NCBI GenBank assembly: GCA_012842085.1
Contig: DUTM01000013.1
Location: 1-64,000 of the forward strand
DNA from: Mycobacteriales bacterium
GTDB taxonomy: Bacteria; Actinomycetota; Actinomycetes; Mycobacteriales; Mycobacteriaceae
Direction: 5' to 3'
DNA: 64,000 bases
Shown: one piece after another, positions 35,232 through 44,602 of the stretch
How the letters are laid out: every line of letters starts with the position of its first letter
Numbering within the stretch: position 1 is the first letter of the stretch
Notes under the pieces: generated by a model
Told to the model about the DNA's origin: nothing
The model's database searches: none
What the model saw: the letters and a program-made list of their open reading frames with translations, nothing else
Translations under genes and position numbers: made by a program

Positions 35232-36650
35232 TTGGCACAATTTCAGGGGCGGAAAAAGCGCATCACCACCCTCGCTGCAGCAGCACTGAGCGCTATCGTC
35301 ATTTCCACCGCTGTAACCCCCCAAGCAATTGCAGTATCGGCTGCAGAACATGGTCTCTCCACAGTTCCCAACAACATGATGGAAGCCAACCATATGCTTC
35401 CCGCCGAGGAAGCACCACAACTAGCCCTCGACCAACTGCAAAAAACTGGGCGTGCCACCGGGCTCGACATCCGCGACCTGGACTTCCTAGGCATCCTCAA
35501 CCTTCCCCCGAAAGCCGGACAAGAACTCATTTTCCGGCCCCGCAAATACCTTCACGGGGACTTCTCCCGCGCCAACCTGGTACTCGCACTCAATAAAGAA
35601 ACCGCGACCCCCCGGATCGTGGCACGGAAAGCACAAATAGTGGGTCAACCCCTACTGGGGCTTCCCGCCGCCAACCGAGTATCCCTCCGCGCGGGTGTGT
35701 GGGCCGCAGACCTGGGCATCACCTGGGACGATGGACGGGGCCGCACCCTCATCGCCTTCGGCGACAACTACGGCCCAGGCCACCTGCACCCCATGAGTCG
35801 CTTCCGCGGCTCCGCACTGGGCTACGTCAACGCCCGCAACCCATACAACGTGCGGATGACCAGTTTCTTCACTGGCTACGAAAATAGGGCCGAAGAAATT
35901 ATTGAATCGCAGCACAAATGGGATCGCGAACTCTCCAAAATCCCGACCGCAGGCATCGCCGTCAACGGCACCCAATACTTGGACTTCATGTCAGTGCGCG
36001 AATGGGGAGAACCCGGCTACTGGACTACCAACTGGTCCCGCATCTACAAATCGGAAGACTACGGCAAAACCTGGACCCCCACCCGGATCTTCCGCCCCAA
36101 CCGTGGTGGCAACATCAACTTCCAGATGGGCTCCTTCATTCGGGTAGGCGACTACGTCTACGAAATGGGCAGCCCCAACGGACGCATGGGCAACGCCTAC
36201 ATCGCTCGCGTCAAAGCCAGCAAAATCGAAAACCCGAAAGACTGGCACTACTGGGATGGCCGCAAATGGGTTCGCAACAATCCGGCCGCTGCCGTCCCCG
36301 TCATCCCCGGTCGCGTCAGCGAACTCACCGTCCAATGGAACCCGGCTCTGAAGCGCTACATGCTTCTCACCCTCGGTGCGGGAGACGCCATCTACCTGAT
36401 GTACTCCAAGGACCTCGTCAACTGGACCAACAAGTACAAACTGATCCCCGAGCAGCAGTCCAAGGTGTACTCCCCGTACTTCCTGCCGCGCCAGTCGGGG
36501 CAAACCGTCTTCTTCACCTTGTCCACCTGGTTCCCCTACACAGTGTCCACCATCAAGGCTGAAATCCCCACCGCAGAATACATGGATAACCTGCCCTACC
36601 GGCACTACCCGGAGGACCGGAGCTTCGATATCCGCGACTGGGTTATGTAG
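35232..36650 (+). CDS. Secreted DUF4185 protein, candidate endo-D-arabinofuranase (GH183 type)
   Basis: 472 aa with a Sec signal peptide (about 1-34). The body matches DUF4185: DLGITWDDGRGRTLIAFGD, IPTAGIAVNGTQYLDFMSV, WSRIYKSEDYGKTWTPTR and the propeller repeat KRYMLLTLGAGDAIYLMYS. Members of this family in mycobacteria were recently shown to cut D-arabinan and classed as GH183. Assigning that activity here is inference; the wall arabinogalactan or lipoarabinomannan would be the target. The TTG start is supported by AGGAG 6 nt upstream. The last 8 bp overlap the convergent methyltransferase gene. Confidence 0.8.
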   Translation: MAQFQGRKKRITTLAAAALSAIVISTAVTPQAIAVSAAEHGLSTVPNNMMEANHMLPAEEAPQLALDQLQKTGRATGLDIRDLDFLGILNLPPKAGQELIFRPRKYLHGDFSRANLVLALNKETATPRIVARKAQIVGQPLLGLPAANRVSLRAGVWAADLGITWDDGRGRTLIAFGDNYGPGHLHPMSRFRGSALGYVNARNPYNVRMTSFFTGYENRAEEIIESQHKWDRELSKIPTAGIAVNGTQYLDFMSVREWGEPGYWTTNWSRIYKSEDYGKTWTPTRIFRPNRGGNINFQMGSFIRVGDYVYEMGSPNGRMGNAYIARVKASKIENPKDWHYWDGRKWVRNNPAAAVPVIPGRVSELTVQWNPALKRYMLLTLGAGDAIYLMYSKDLVNWTNKYKLIPEQQSKVYSPYFLPRQSGQTVFFTLSTWFPYTVSTIKAEIPTAEYMDNLPYRHYPEDRSFDIRDWVM

Positions 36651-37443
36651 CAGCGGAGTTTTTGCGAAGCACCATCACCAGGTTGCTGACCAGCACCTCA
36701 CGCAGGATAGGTACGCGCACCATCCACCACGCCCAGCCGGGGTGGTAACGCGGGAAAAACCCGACCACATCCGCCCCGGTTTGAGCCTGTGCCCAGCGCA
36801 TGCCGTCCCGACACAGCACCTTGAAAAGGCTCCTGCCGTAATAGTTTTTGGGTGGGTGCCCGTGACGGCGTTCATACAACCTGCGCGCCCGATCCCCACC
36901 CAGGTAGTGGGTTAACCCCATTTCGTGGCCACCAAAGGGACCAAACCACACGGTGTAGCTCAACACCACTAGGCCACCCGGGCGGCACACCCGCAGCATT
37001 TCCTCCCCCAACCGGGCCGGATCGGCCACATGCTCAGCCACATTGGAGGAGTAGACGATATCGAAAGAGTCGTCCAAGAACGGAAGATCCATTCCGGAAC
37101 CCCGCACCACCTGCCTGCCAGTAGCCTGCGCCAAAGCGGGATCCACAGTGGAAAGCTCCGCTGCGTCCGGTTCACAAGACACATAGTGGGCACCCCGCTG
37201 CGAAAAAGCACCCGCAAAAAATCCGGGTCCCCCACCCACATCCAGCACCGTCTTCCCGGAAAGGGCACTGCCGTCCACCCCTCGCCACAGATCGGCGATG
37301 AGCTGTGCGGTGTCCTCCGCTAAAAGTCCATAGAAGCGCGTGGGGTTGCGCTGCTCATCCGGAAACGCGCGCAACAACTCCCAGGAGCGCGCCCACGTCG
37401 CATGGGCGCGTGCAAACCGAAGCGGGGAAGCGGAATCCGTCAC
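36643..37443 (-). CDS. SAM-dependent methyltransferase, MtrP/Rv0224c type
   Basis: Class I methyltransferase with motif I VLDVGGGPGFFAGAF, the acidic motif II region CEPDA and IVYSSNVAEHV. RFYGLLAEDTAQLIADLW matches the Rv0224c start region. The corynebacterial homolog MtrP has been reported to be needed for efficient trehalose mycolate transport, so an envelope role is likely. I chose GTG 37443 (266 aa, starting VTDSASPLRFARAH) because homologs begin there; the ORF extends 27 codons further but overlaps the divergent promoter. The ribosome-binding site is unclear. It heads the envelope block on the minus strand, diverging from the GT4 gene. Confidence 0.85.
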   Translation of the reverse strand: MTDSASPLRFARAHATWARSWELLRAFPDEQRNPTRFYGLLAEDTAQLIADLWRGVDGSALSGKTVLDVGGGPGFFAGAFSQRGAHYVSCEPDAAELSTVDPALAQATGRQVVRGSGMDLPFLDDSFDIVYSSNVAEHVADPARLGEEMLRVCRPGGLVVLSYTVWFGPFGGHEMGLTHYLGGDRARRLYERRHGHPPKNYYGRSLFKVLCRDGMRWAQAQTGADVVGFFPRYHPGWAWWMVRVPILREVLVSNLVMVLRKNSAAT

Positions 37444-37538
37444 CCCCCAAACATTACCGACATCCCCGCAATGCCGGTAGGTTGGAGGGGAAGCAACACC
37501 GAGTGTTTCCACATCATCCAGCAACCCGGGGAGTGACT

Positions 37539-38759
37539 ATGGCGACAGTTCTTTTATTGTGCTGGCGCGACAGCACGCATCCGCAAGGTGGCGGGGCTGA
37601 ACACTATTTGGAAACAATGGGGGAGTCGCTGGTGGCGGCCGGGCATAAGGTTTTCTACCGCACCGCCCGCTACCCGGGTGCAGCCCGGCGGGAGCACGTT
37701 CGCGGCATGCACATGTCGCGCGGTGGGGGACGCATCACTGTGTATCCGCGGGCACTGGCTGCCATTATTGCGGCACGTTTCGGGAAAGGCCCACTGGCTG
37801 ACATGGGGGTTCCGGACGTCATTATTGACACTCAAAACGGGGTGCCTTTTTTCGCCCACTGTGTCACGCGGGCACCGGTGGTACTGCTGCAACATCACTG
37901 CCACCGAGAGCAGTGGCCGGTGGCAGGGCCCGGGTTGGCGCAATTGGGGTGGTTTCTGGAAGCCGTGGTGTCGCCGCGGGTGCACCGCAACTGCCAATAC
38001 ATCACAGTGTCGGAGCCGTCGAAACGGGAGCTCATGGAGCTGGGGGTGGACGACAGTCGCATTGCGGTCGTCCCCAATGGTTGTGATCCCATACCTCCGG
38101 GGATCCCGGTGCGCGCACCAGAAGCCGACAATCCTCCGGCTGCTCCTGCTGCTACAGGAGCGACCGTGCCGGAACCTGCGCCCCCTGCGCCCCCTGCGCC
38201 GCTCCGGTTGGTTACGCTTTCCCGGCTGGTGCCCCACAAACAGATTGAACATGCGATTAGTGTCCTAAACCAGTTGCTGGATACGCACCCGGATGTGCAG
38301 CTAGATATTGTGGGTGACGGCTGGTGGAAGCCGCAGTTGCGGCGCTACATACGCCAAATGGAGCACACCACTGGGCGGACCTTGCGCAACCATATTACGT
38401 TTCATGGGTACCTCACGGAGGAGGCCAAACACCAGGTGTTAGCGAGGGCGCATGTGCATCTTATGCCCAGCCGAAAGGAAGGATGGGGGTTGGCGGTTAT
38501 GGAGGCCGCCCAGCACCAAGTGCCCAGTATTGGTTACCGCTCTTCCCGAGGACTCACCGAATCCATCCAAGACGGCACGACAGGATTTCTGGTGGGTGAT
38601 TGTGAGGAACTGGTGGCAGCCACCGATCAGCTGCTGCGGGATAGCGAGCTGCGCCACCGACTGGGGGAGGCTGCGGCCCGGAATGCCGCACGCTACCACT
38701 GGGAGGCTTCGGCGGAACGTTTCCGCTCAATAATTGTCCCCGCAATGGTTACCGAGTAG
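37539..38759 (+). CDS. GT4-family glycosyltransferase (Rv0225 type)
   Basis: Cytoplasmic GT-B retaining glycosyltransferase, 406 aa. The start ATVLLLCWRDSTHPQGGGAE carries the glycine-rich acceptor-side loop. The C-terminal donor site has RLVPHKQIEHAI, LDIVGDGWW and the E-x7-E motif region in PSRKEGWGLAVMEAAQHQVP. ATG 37539 is 5 nt after GGGGAG; the ORF is open much further upstream but runs antisense through the methyltransferase. A Pro/Ala-rich insert (about 180-215) separates the two domains. The donor and acceptor are unknown. Its neighbours suggest lipomannan or arabinan precursor synthesis. Its 3' end overlaps the convergent gene by 67 bp. Confidence 0.87.
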   Translation: MATVLLLCWRDSTHPQGGGAEHYLETMGESLVAAGHKVFYRTARYPGAARREHVRGMHMSRGGGRITVYPRALAAIIAARFGKGPLADMGVPDVIIDTQNGVPFFAHCVTRAPVVLLQHHCHREQWPVAGPGLAQLGWFLEAVVSPRVHRNCQYITVSEPSKRELMELGVDDSRIAVVPNGCDPIPPGIPVRAPEADNPPAAPAATGATVPEPAPPAPPAPLRLVTLSRLVPHKQIEHAISVLNQLLDTHPDVQLDIVGDGWWKPQLRRYIRQMEHTTGRTLRNHITFHGYLTEEAKHQVLARAHVHLMPSRKEGWGLAVMEAAQHQVPSIGYRSSRGLTESIQDGTTGFLVGDCEELVAATDQLLRDSELRHRLGEAAARNAARYHWEASAERFRSIIVPAMVTE

Positions 38760-40606
38760 CCCACCACCATCACCAGTAACCACACAATGTGCATGGTGAT
38801 AGCCCACGTCCACTCCCAGCGGGTGGGAGCATATTCGCGGCTCACAATCCCCGGTACTTGGTAGAGGGTGAGGTCGGGGCTCGTGATGACAGGTTCCAGG
38901 CCACGCAGTGCGTTGCGCAGCGGCAACGTGTCGGGCACTTCTGGGGCGATCGTGTTTTCCACCAGCACCCAACGCACACCTAAGGACGCCAGCACACCCG
39001 CAGGCGCACCTGTTAGAAGCGCGTTCTCCACCTGGTCAGCGCGATTACCTTCGCCTTGCACAGTAACGTCACGCTCGTCTGGATCGGTGCTGGTGCGGGA
39101 GGTGGACACAACCAGATCCCCGGATTTCAGTACCTCAACCGGCATGAACCGGGGTGCGGGATCCAGCACAGTGCGGTTGGGGGCACTTTCGAACACTCGC
39201 AATTGGCCACTGGGGAGCACCATCATATCGCCGTTGCTGTCTTTGGTAACCTGCGCGACGTCTTCCCAACTGCTGGAGTATTGCACGGGCTGCAGGTTGC
39301 GGTAGGTGGCAACCGGGGCATCCGGCACCAGCAAAATCAGGAGCCCACAGAGGATCGCAATGGCGGTGGGGTTCAGCCAGCGTTTGGAGGAATACTCACT
39401 GCGAATAATCTTCTCGATAATGGTGCGGCCGGCGGCGCTCACCAAAATGGCGTAGAGCGGGAAGAGGAACGCTACCCATTTCTGGGTATCGCGGAATAGC
39501 CCCACACCCGGGATATTGTTGACCATCCAGGTGACTATTTTGAGTCCCGTCGGGTAGGCCAGTAAAGATAGGATGAGCACCAGCAATGCCGAGAACCCGA
39601 GCCAAATGTAGATGGTTTTGCGGGCGCGGTTGTGGCGGAAGCGCCACAGGCCCAACCCCAGAATGGCGATAAAAATGACGGTAAAGGGGAACACAAAAAG
39701 TGTCATGCGGCTGGGTGGTACCGCATCCACATTCCAGATTCCGCCCATGCTGATAAGCGAGAACAGTATCCCCAACACACCCTGGGGTCCTTCCCCGCGG
39801 GCCGCGAACGCCGCCACCCCAGCAGCATCCGAAATAGCGATACCTCCTTGGCCCACGTGGCGGAGGGACGGATAAATCCAGGGAAGTGACACCAGGAGCC
39901 CAAGCCCCAGAATGATGAAAATGCGCTGCACGTTGCTGAGCGGCGAGGCAGTGTGGTCTTGGGCAGTGCGAACCTCCAGCCGGTCAATTGGGCGTTTCGG
40001 GAAAAGCCCTGCAACCAGAGCCATGACGGTGCCCATAATGGCGCCAGATGGGGTGATGGCAGCCGCCGCAATACTCGCCGCCAAAGCACCCCATGCGGTG
40101 CGTCGCGTGGTGCGGCTGGGGGCGAAAGTAAGCACACCCGCCACCGCGATCCAGGGCAGGGCAGCGTAGCCGAGAAGCAGCGACCAGTGGCCTTGCAGCA
40201 GTCGTTCAATAACGTAGGGGTTCCAGATACCGAAGGTGACAGCGGGGAGCCCCTGTGCGAGGGCTTGTCCGCGGGTGCCGGGGTAGAGGAAATACCAGCC
40301 AATGACGGCAGCTCCCAGCCCCGCCATAAACAGGGCAATAAATGTGAGAGCTTTAACCAGCACACCTCCGTCAACCACCTGCGACAGAATCGCGATAAAG
40401 GCGTCTTGGGGAACAGCGCGAGCAGCTTGATCCCCCAAACCCATGGTGGAGGGGGTGATGTAGCTGCGGGGTGTACTGACAGCGTCGCGCGTCAACACAT
40501 AGCCCGGTTTGAAGCTAGGCCACAACAGGATTGTGGTGAGTGCCGCTGACCAGAGCGCCACCCAGGGGACTGCCGAGTTAACGGAGTCTAATGCACGACG
40601 TGACAT
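38693..40606 (-). CDS. Polytopic membrane protein, GT-C-like (Rv0226c type)
   Basis: 637 aa, about 12 hydrophobic helices plus an extracytoplasmic segment (about 430-590). The loop after TM1, LTRDAVSTPRSYI, has an Asp at the place where GT-C glycosyltransferases keep their catalytic residue, and the plan resembles the N-terminal half of AftD. Activity is unproven. The gene's position beside MtrP, GT4, DUF3068 and TmaT genes matches the Rv0224c-Rv0228 block. Its last 67 bp are also coding for the convergent GT4 gene, an unusually long shared end. Confidence 0.78.
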   Translation of the reverse strand: MSRRALDSVNSAVPWVALWSAALTTILLWPSFKPGYVLTRDAVSTPRSYITPSTMGLGDQAARAVPQDAFIAILSQVVDGGVLVKALTFIALFMAGLGAAVIGWYFLYPGTRGQALAQGLPAVTFGIWNPYVIERLLQGHWSLLLGYAALPWIAVAGVLTFAPSRTTRRTAWGALAASIAAAAITPSGAIMGTVMALVAGLFPKRPIDRLEVRTAQDHTASPLSNVQRIFIILGLGLLVSLPWIYPSLRHVGQGGIAISDAAGVAAFAARGEGPQGVLGILFSLISMGGIWNVDAVPPSRMTLFVFPFTVIFIAILGLGLWRFRHNRARKTIYIWLGFSALLVLILSLLAYPTGLKIVTWMVNNIPGVGLFRDTQKWVAFLFPLYAILVSAAGRTIIEKIIRSEYSSKRWLNPTAIAILCGLLILLVPDAPVATYRNLQPVQYSSSWEDVAQVTKDSNGDMMVLPSGQLRVFESAPNRTVLDPAPRFMPVEVLKSGDLVVSTSRTSTDPDERDVTVQGEGNRADQVENALLTGAPAGVLASLGVRWVLVENTIAPEVPDTLPLRNALRGLEPVITSPDLTLYQVPGIVSREYAPTRWEWTWAITMHIVWLLVMVVGYSVTIAGTIIERKRSAEASQW

Positions 40607-40682
40607 GCTTCTATTGTGCCTTATCGACCGGAATTTTCACGGGTTAATTCAGCTTTGGTCTCGCAGCCAGGATAATGAAGGA

Positions 40683-41966
40683 ATGAGCATCCCCCGTTCT
40701 ACCGCTACTGGCCAGCGTGCAGTGTGGCCTTTTGGGTGGGTGACCGCTGCAACGTTAGTGGTCAACGTGCTGAGCTATGTGCTGCATGTGGTGGCCACCA
40801 ATAGTTTGGGTCCGGCCGGGTATGGCCAATTCGCGGCGTTGCTGGCGGTTCAAGTGGTTGCCACGGTGCCCGCCTTGGCGTTGCAGACTGTGGTGGCGCG
40901 GGAGATTGTGCGGGGGACGGATGTTGCGGCGCTGCGCCGGGTGGTGCGGCAGCTGGCCCTAATCTTGGTGGGGGTCGCGGCCGTGGCTACAGTGCTGCTG
41001 TCCATATTTTTTAAACAGTGGCCGTGGTGGGTGACGGCGGCGGCTTTCGTGGCGGTGCCCGTATTGGCGGGAATGTCCGGGGAGTTGGGGATCATCCAAG
41101 GCAGCGAAAGGTTTGGCCGTTTCGGTTGGGCCTTGCTGGGGACGGGGATAGGCAAATTTGTGCCACCCACTCTGGTGTTCGTGTTTCTAACGCGGGCAAG
41201 TACTCCATCGGGTACTCTGTCCGCCTCGGAGCAGGTTGCATCGCATGTGGTGACGGCCGCTTTTGTGGCTTTAGCTGCGGGATGTGCCGTGGCGTGGGCG
41301 GGCCTGCGGCTCTGGAATCGCACCACCGAAGCAACTGCTAGCACCGATCCAGCTGTTAGCAGCACCGTCACCAGCAGTTCTGCTGCCGATGTGCGGGCCG
41401 TGCTGTGGGCCTCCCAAGTGCAACTGCTGATTATGGTGTTCACCCAACTTGATGTGGTGTTGGTGCCGCGGCTCTTGGCACCAACAGAGGCCGGCTACTA
41501 TGCGGCAGGCGCCATTTTCACCAAGATTGCTTTCTGGCTTCCGGCCGCCATTGTGTTGGTGCTTTACCCCCAAATGGCGCGTCGGGAACAGGGCGGGAAA
41601 GCGGTGCGCCGGGCAGTTGTTTTGCTCGTCGCAGTGGGGGTTGTGGTGGTGGCGGGCACCGCACTGGTTGCACCCTGGATGCCCTATGTCATTGGGCAGC
41701 GTTTCCAACCGGTGGTGCCGTGGCTGTGGCTTTTTGCGTTGCTGGGCGCCGTGTTCAGCGTGTTGCAGGCGCTTTTGGTGGGGGAGATTGCGCAGGCCTC
41801 AATGCGGGTGCGGTTCCGGGCGGGAATGCTGTGGCCGCTAGTTGTGGTGGAGGCCATCCTTTTGGCGGTGTGGGGAACTAGCCTGCTGGCTGTGGTGCTG
41901 ATTGCGTTGGGGTGCGCCACTGCGGCGGTGTTGCTGGCGCTGGTGCTGCGCCGCTATTCGGCGTAG
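40683..41966 (+). CDS. Polysaccharide/oligosaccharide flippase (MOP superfamily, Wzx-like)
   Basis: 427 aa with about 12 TM helices. The N-terminal LVVNVLSYVLHVVATNSLGPAGYGQFAALLA is typical of the Wzx/RfbX group, and the second half repeats the pattern from LWASQVQLLIMVFTQLDVVLVPRLLAPTEAGYYAAG. Such proteins flip lipid-linked saccharides to the outer leaflet. ATG 40683 was chosen: AGGA lies 10 nt upstream and it follows the divergent promoter region; the open frame extends 58 codons upstream into the Rv0226c-type gene. Among arabinan and mannan assembly genes it is a candidate flippase for decaprenyl-linked sugars (inference). Confidence 0.82.
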   Translation: MSIPRSTATGQRAVWPFGWVTAATLVVNVLSYVLHVVATNSLGPAGYGQFAALLAVQVVATVPALALQTVVAREIVRGTDVAALRRVVRQLALILVGVAAVATVLLSIFFKQWPWWVTAAAFVAVPVLAGMSGELGIIQGSERFGRFGWALLGTGIGKFVPPTLVFVFLTRASTPSGTLSASEQVASHVVTAAFVALAAGCAVAWAGLRLWNRTTEATASTDPAVSSTVTSSSAADVRAVLWASQVQLLIMVFTQLDVVLVPRLLAPTEAGYYAAGAIFTKIAFWLPAAIVLVLYPQMARREQGGKAVRRAVVLLVAVGVVVVAGTALVAPWMPYVIGQRFQPVVPWLWLFALLGAVFSVLQALLVGEIAQASMRVRFRAGMLWPLVVVEAILLAVWGTSLLAVVLIALGCATAAVLLALVLRRYSA

Positions 41967-43225
41967 GGCGCCGCCCCGATATCCTTCGACAAACTCGGAT
42001 CGTCGTAGGTGATGGCGTCGATGGCGGACTGTTCAGCTTTGCGACGGCGCACAATCAGGATCCATCCGCCCACCAGGAGTCCCACCCCTAGTACTCCCGA
42101 CACTCCAGCCACTGCCCGCAAAGCGGTGAGTCGATTCTCTTCGGACTTTTCCCGTTCCACGGCCGCCTCCACGGTGGCATCGGAGGACACCGCATCCACC
42201 GCATAGAGCGTTACTCTGGGGTCCTTGAACCCTTTCTTCATGCCGTCAGCTGCAATGTAGGAGCGGGCATTGTCGTCGTCGGTGGCAACAAAATTCTGCG
42301 AATGCTCCCGCTGTTTCAAAATTTTTCCGGTAGCTTTCGAGGCCACTACCGTGCGCTCCGTGTAGTAATAGGCGTAGTAGGTGGTGACGGCGCTTCCCGC
42401 ACTGGGATCCCACAAGTTGGCGGGTAGCTCAAAAATAGTGGTTTTTAGGCTGATGTCGTCAATGGGGGAAAGTTCGCCCTGCGGATCCTTCAACCCTTTT
42501 TTGAGGGTGTTGTGCAGATTGATCGGCCCCACGACTTGTTTGAATTCGATGGCGTCAACCCCATCCACAGAAACTTCCCGCACCGCTTCTAGTGGGGCTG
42601 CCTGCAGGGCGTACACATCGAAGAAATCGTAGCTGCCATCCATGCTGAGCCCATAGGGCAGCTTGTACTGAAAACCACTGCGGCTAAACGGTTTCGTGGG
42701 ATCATTGGCGCCCGGGTTGCCGGGATCCGCATTGAAGTAAACAATGGATTTCCGCACCGGCTCCGCGGTCTTCCGGTCTGTGGTGACACGGTCAATATAG
42801 GAGTTGAGGAGCCCCTCGTCTTCCTCATCCTGCTGGTCGGTGCGCCACAACACGTAACCCGCCTGGAAAGTGTTGATGTTTCGGTCGGCAGGGTCCGCCC
42901 CAAACAGTGTGGTGCGCGCCTTCATCGGCACATTGGTATCAATGAAGCAGCTCATGGGCATCACACCGCCCGCACATTCGGGCCGGTTCTTGTTCTGCTT
43001 GCTGGGCTGCTGCCGCAAATAGGCGCCCGTGTCGAGGGCGGTGCCCCGGAATTCTTTGCTCTCTTTCACAATGCCACTATTGTTTTTCCCCATAGTTAGG
43101 GGCGTGGTGGTGAGGCGCGGAATCGAATAGGCAGGAATAATAATGGCTACCACAAGAAGAAACGCCCCCAACCCGGCAAGGAAGAGGGGGAGCGCTTTGC
43201 GCTGACCTTGTGGTGCTGCGGCCAT
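41954..43225 (-). CDS. DUF3068 (PorA-family) membrane protein (Rv0227c type)
   Basis: 423 aa. An N-terminal TM helix (about 12-32, LPLFLAGLGAFLLVVAIIIPAYS), a large extracytoplasmic beta-rich domain, a C-terminal TM helix (about 385-405) and a short cytosolic tail, the DUF3068 plan. The corynebacterial homolog has been linked to lipomannan maturation and lipoarabinomannan synthesis. ATG 43225 has GAAGGAG 6 nt upstream; the ORF is open for 74 further codons into the divergent acyltransferase, which I reject. The 3' end overlaps the convergent flippase gene by 13 bp. Confidence 0.85.
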   Translation of the reverse strand: MAAAPQGQRKALPLFLAGLGAFLLVVAIIIPAYSIPRLTTTPLTMGKNNSGIVKESKEFRGTALDTGAYLRQQPSKQNKNRPECAGGVMPMSCFIDTNVPMKARTTLFGADPADRNINTFQAGYVLWRTDQQDEEDEGLLNSYIDRVTTDRKTAEPVRKSIVYFNADPGNPGANDPTKPFSRSGFQYKLPYGLSMDGSYDFFDVYALQAAPLEAVREVSVDGVDAIEFKQVVGPINLHNTLKKGLKDPQGELSPIDDISLKTTIFELPANLWDPSAGSAVTTYYAYYYTERTVVASKATGKILKQREHSQNFVATDDDNARSYIAADGMKKGFKDPRVTLYAVDAVSSDATVEAAVEREKSEENRLTALRAVAGVSGVLGVGLLVGGWILIVRRRKAEQSAIDAITYDDPSLSKDIGAAPYAE

Positions 43226-43357
43226 GAAAGCTCCTTCACAAGGGGGTTCTTCGTGATTGTGGTCTTGATGCAAGGATACAGCGTTTTTCGAGTAATTGCC
43301 GTGCCGCCCACCAGGTGTGGGAACGGAAGCTGGAGCCAAAGGAGGTGACGGAGAGCC

Positions 43358-44602
43358 GTGCAGAAGCCGGACCATTTCATCCCCGCCGTGCAGGGTCTCC
43401 GCGCCGTAGCTGCCCTCGGCATCCTCACCACCCATGTGGCATTCCAAACCGCCACCAACACGGGTTCTTTCCTAGCTCGCGTGGTCGGCAGATTCGACCT
43501 GTGGGTGGCGGTCTTCTTCGCACTATCCGGTTTTTTGCTGTGGCGCCGCCACGCGGTTGCAGTCCGCCGCAGCATCACCGAACCGAACGTTCCCCACCCT
43601 TCCGCAGGCCGCTACTTCCGCTCCCGCATCACCCGTATTCTTCCCGCATACCTGGTGCTCGTCACCGCCGTCATGCTGCTGCTTCCCAGTTCCCGTGGTC
43701 TTTCCGGGAAAGCCATTCTGGCGAACTTCACCCTCACCCAAATCTATGTGCCGATGTCGCTCACCGATGGGCTCACCCACATGTGGAGCCTGGCAGTGGA
43801 GGTGGCCTTCTATATTCTGCTGCCACTTTTGGGGTGTGCGTTGTGGTGGCTGCGGGGCACTGCTAGTCGTGTCCGATGGCGGGTGCCGGTGTTGACGGCT
43901 CTCGGCGTGATTTGTGTGGGATGGGCGTGGATTCCGCAGGAAAGTCTCCCCGGTGGCATTAATCTGCAAACCCAACTGCCCGCCTTCCTGCCCTGGTTTG
44001 TGGTGGGAATGGTGTTGGCGGAATACGCCGCCGACCAAGCCCTCGGGATCCGCCAGCACCTCCTGCTGCATCGGTGGGCGCGCCACGGCTGGGTCTGTGC
44101 CGGGCTAGGGGTGGTGCTTTTCGCACTGGCCGCCACCCCACTTTTGGGTCCGGAAGGCTTCACCCGTCCCGCCCCCCACTTTTTCGCCGCGCGAATTGTG
44201 GTGGGAGCCGCTATAGCCTGGTGTGCCCTGCTGCCATTGGTGATGTCGGATTCCGGCATGCGGCAACGCATTCTGGTGAGTGCCCCATTCCAGGCGTTGG
44301 GCCGCTGGTCGTATGGAATTTTCCTGTGGCATCTGGTGGTGCTGCGGGCAGTTTTCCCCATTCTGGGGGTGTCCATGTTTGGCGGGCACATGGTGCTGGT
44401 GTGGGCGGTGACGGTGCTGTTTACCATTCCGGTGGCTGCACTCAGCTATGCACTGGTGGAGGAGCCGATCCGGGGATCCTATAAACGTTGGGAGAAACGC
44501 CGCCAAGCGGCCCGCACCCGATCCGCAGCACTGGACCGCAACCAGGTTTCCAACCAGGGAGAGACCGCCGCAGCTACCAGTGCAAGCAAAGCCGGCAGCT
44601 GA
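43358..44602 (+). CDS. Acyltransferase 3 family membrane protein, TmaT (Rv0228) type
   Basis: 414 aa with ten or so TM helices of the acyltransferase-3 fold: GLRAVAALGILTTHVAF with the conserved His in TM1, RRHAVAVRRS/YFRSRITRILPAYL and LTHMWSLAVEVAFYILLPLL. In Corynebacterium the equivalent gene, TmaT, acetylates trehalose mycolate before MmpL-driven export; synteny with aftD and the DUF3068 gene supports that role. The GTG start is preceded by GGAGAG very close by and by AAAGGAGG 12 nt away. The C-terminal cytosolic tail (about 375-414) is encoded entirely within a 124-bp overlap with the convergent aftD. Confidence 0.85.
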   Translation: MQKPDHFIPAVQGLRAVAALGILTTHVAFQTATNTGSFLARVVGRFDLWVAVFFALSGFLLWRRHAVAVRRSITEPNVPHPSAGRYFRSRITRILPAYLVLVTAVMLLLPSSRGLSGKAILANFTLTQIYVPMSLTDGLTHMWSLAVEVAFYILLPLLGCALWWLRGTASRVRWRVPVLTALGVICVGWAWIPQESLPGGINLQTQLPAFLPWFVVGMVLAEYAADQALGIRQHLLLHRWARHGWVCAGLGVVLFALAATPLLGPEGFTRPAPHFFAARIVVGAAIAWCALLPLVMSDSGMRQRILVSAPFQALGRWSYGIFLWHLVVLRAVFPILGVSMFGGHMVLVWAVTVLFTIPVAALSYALVEEPIRGSYKRWEKRRQAARTRSAALDRNQVSNQGETAAATSASKAGS

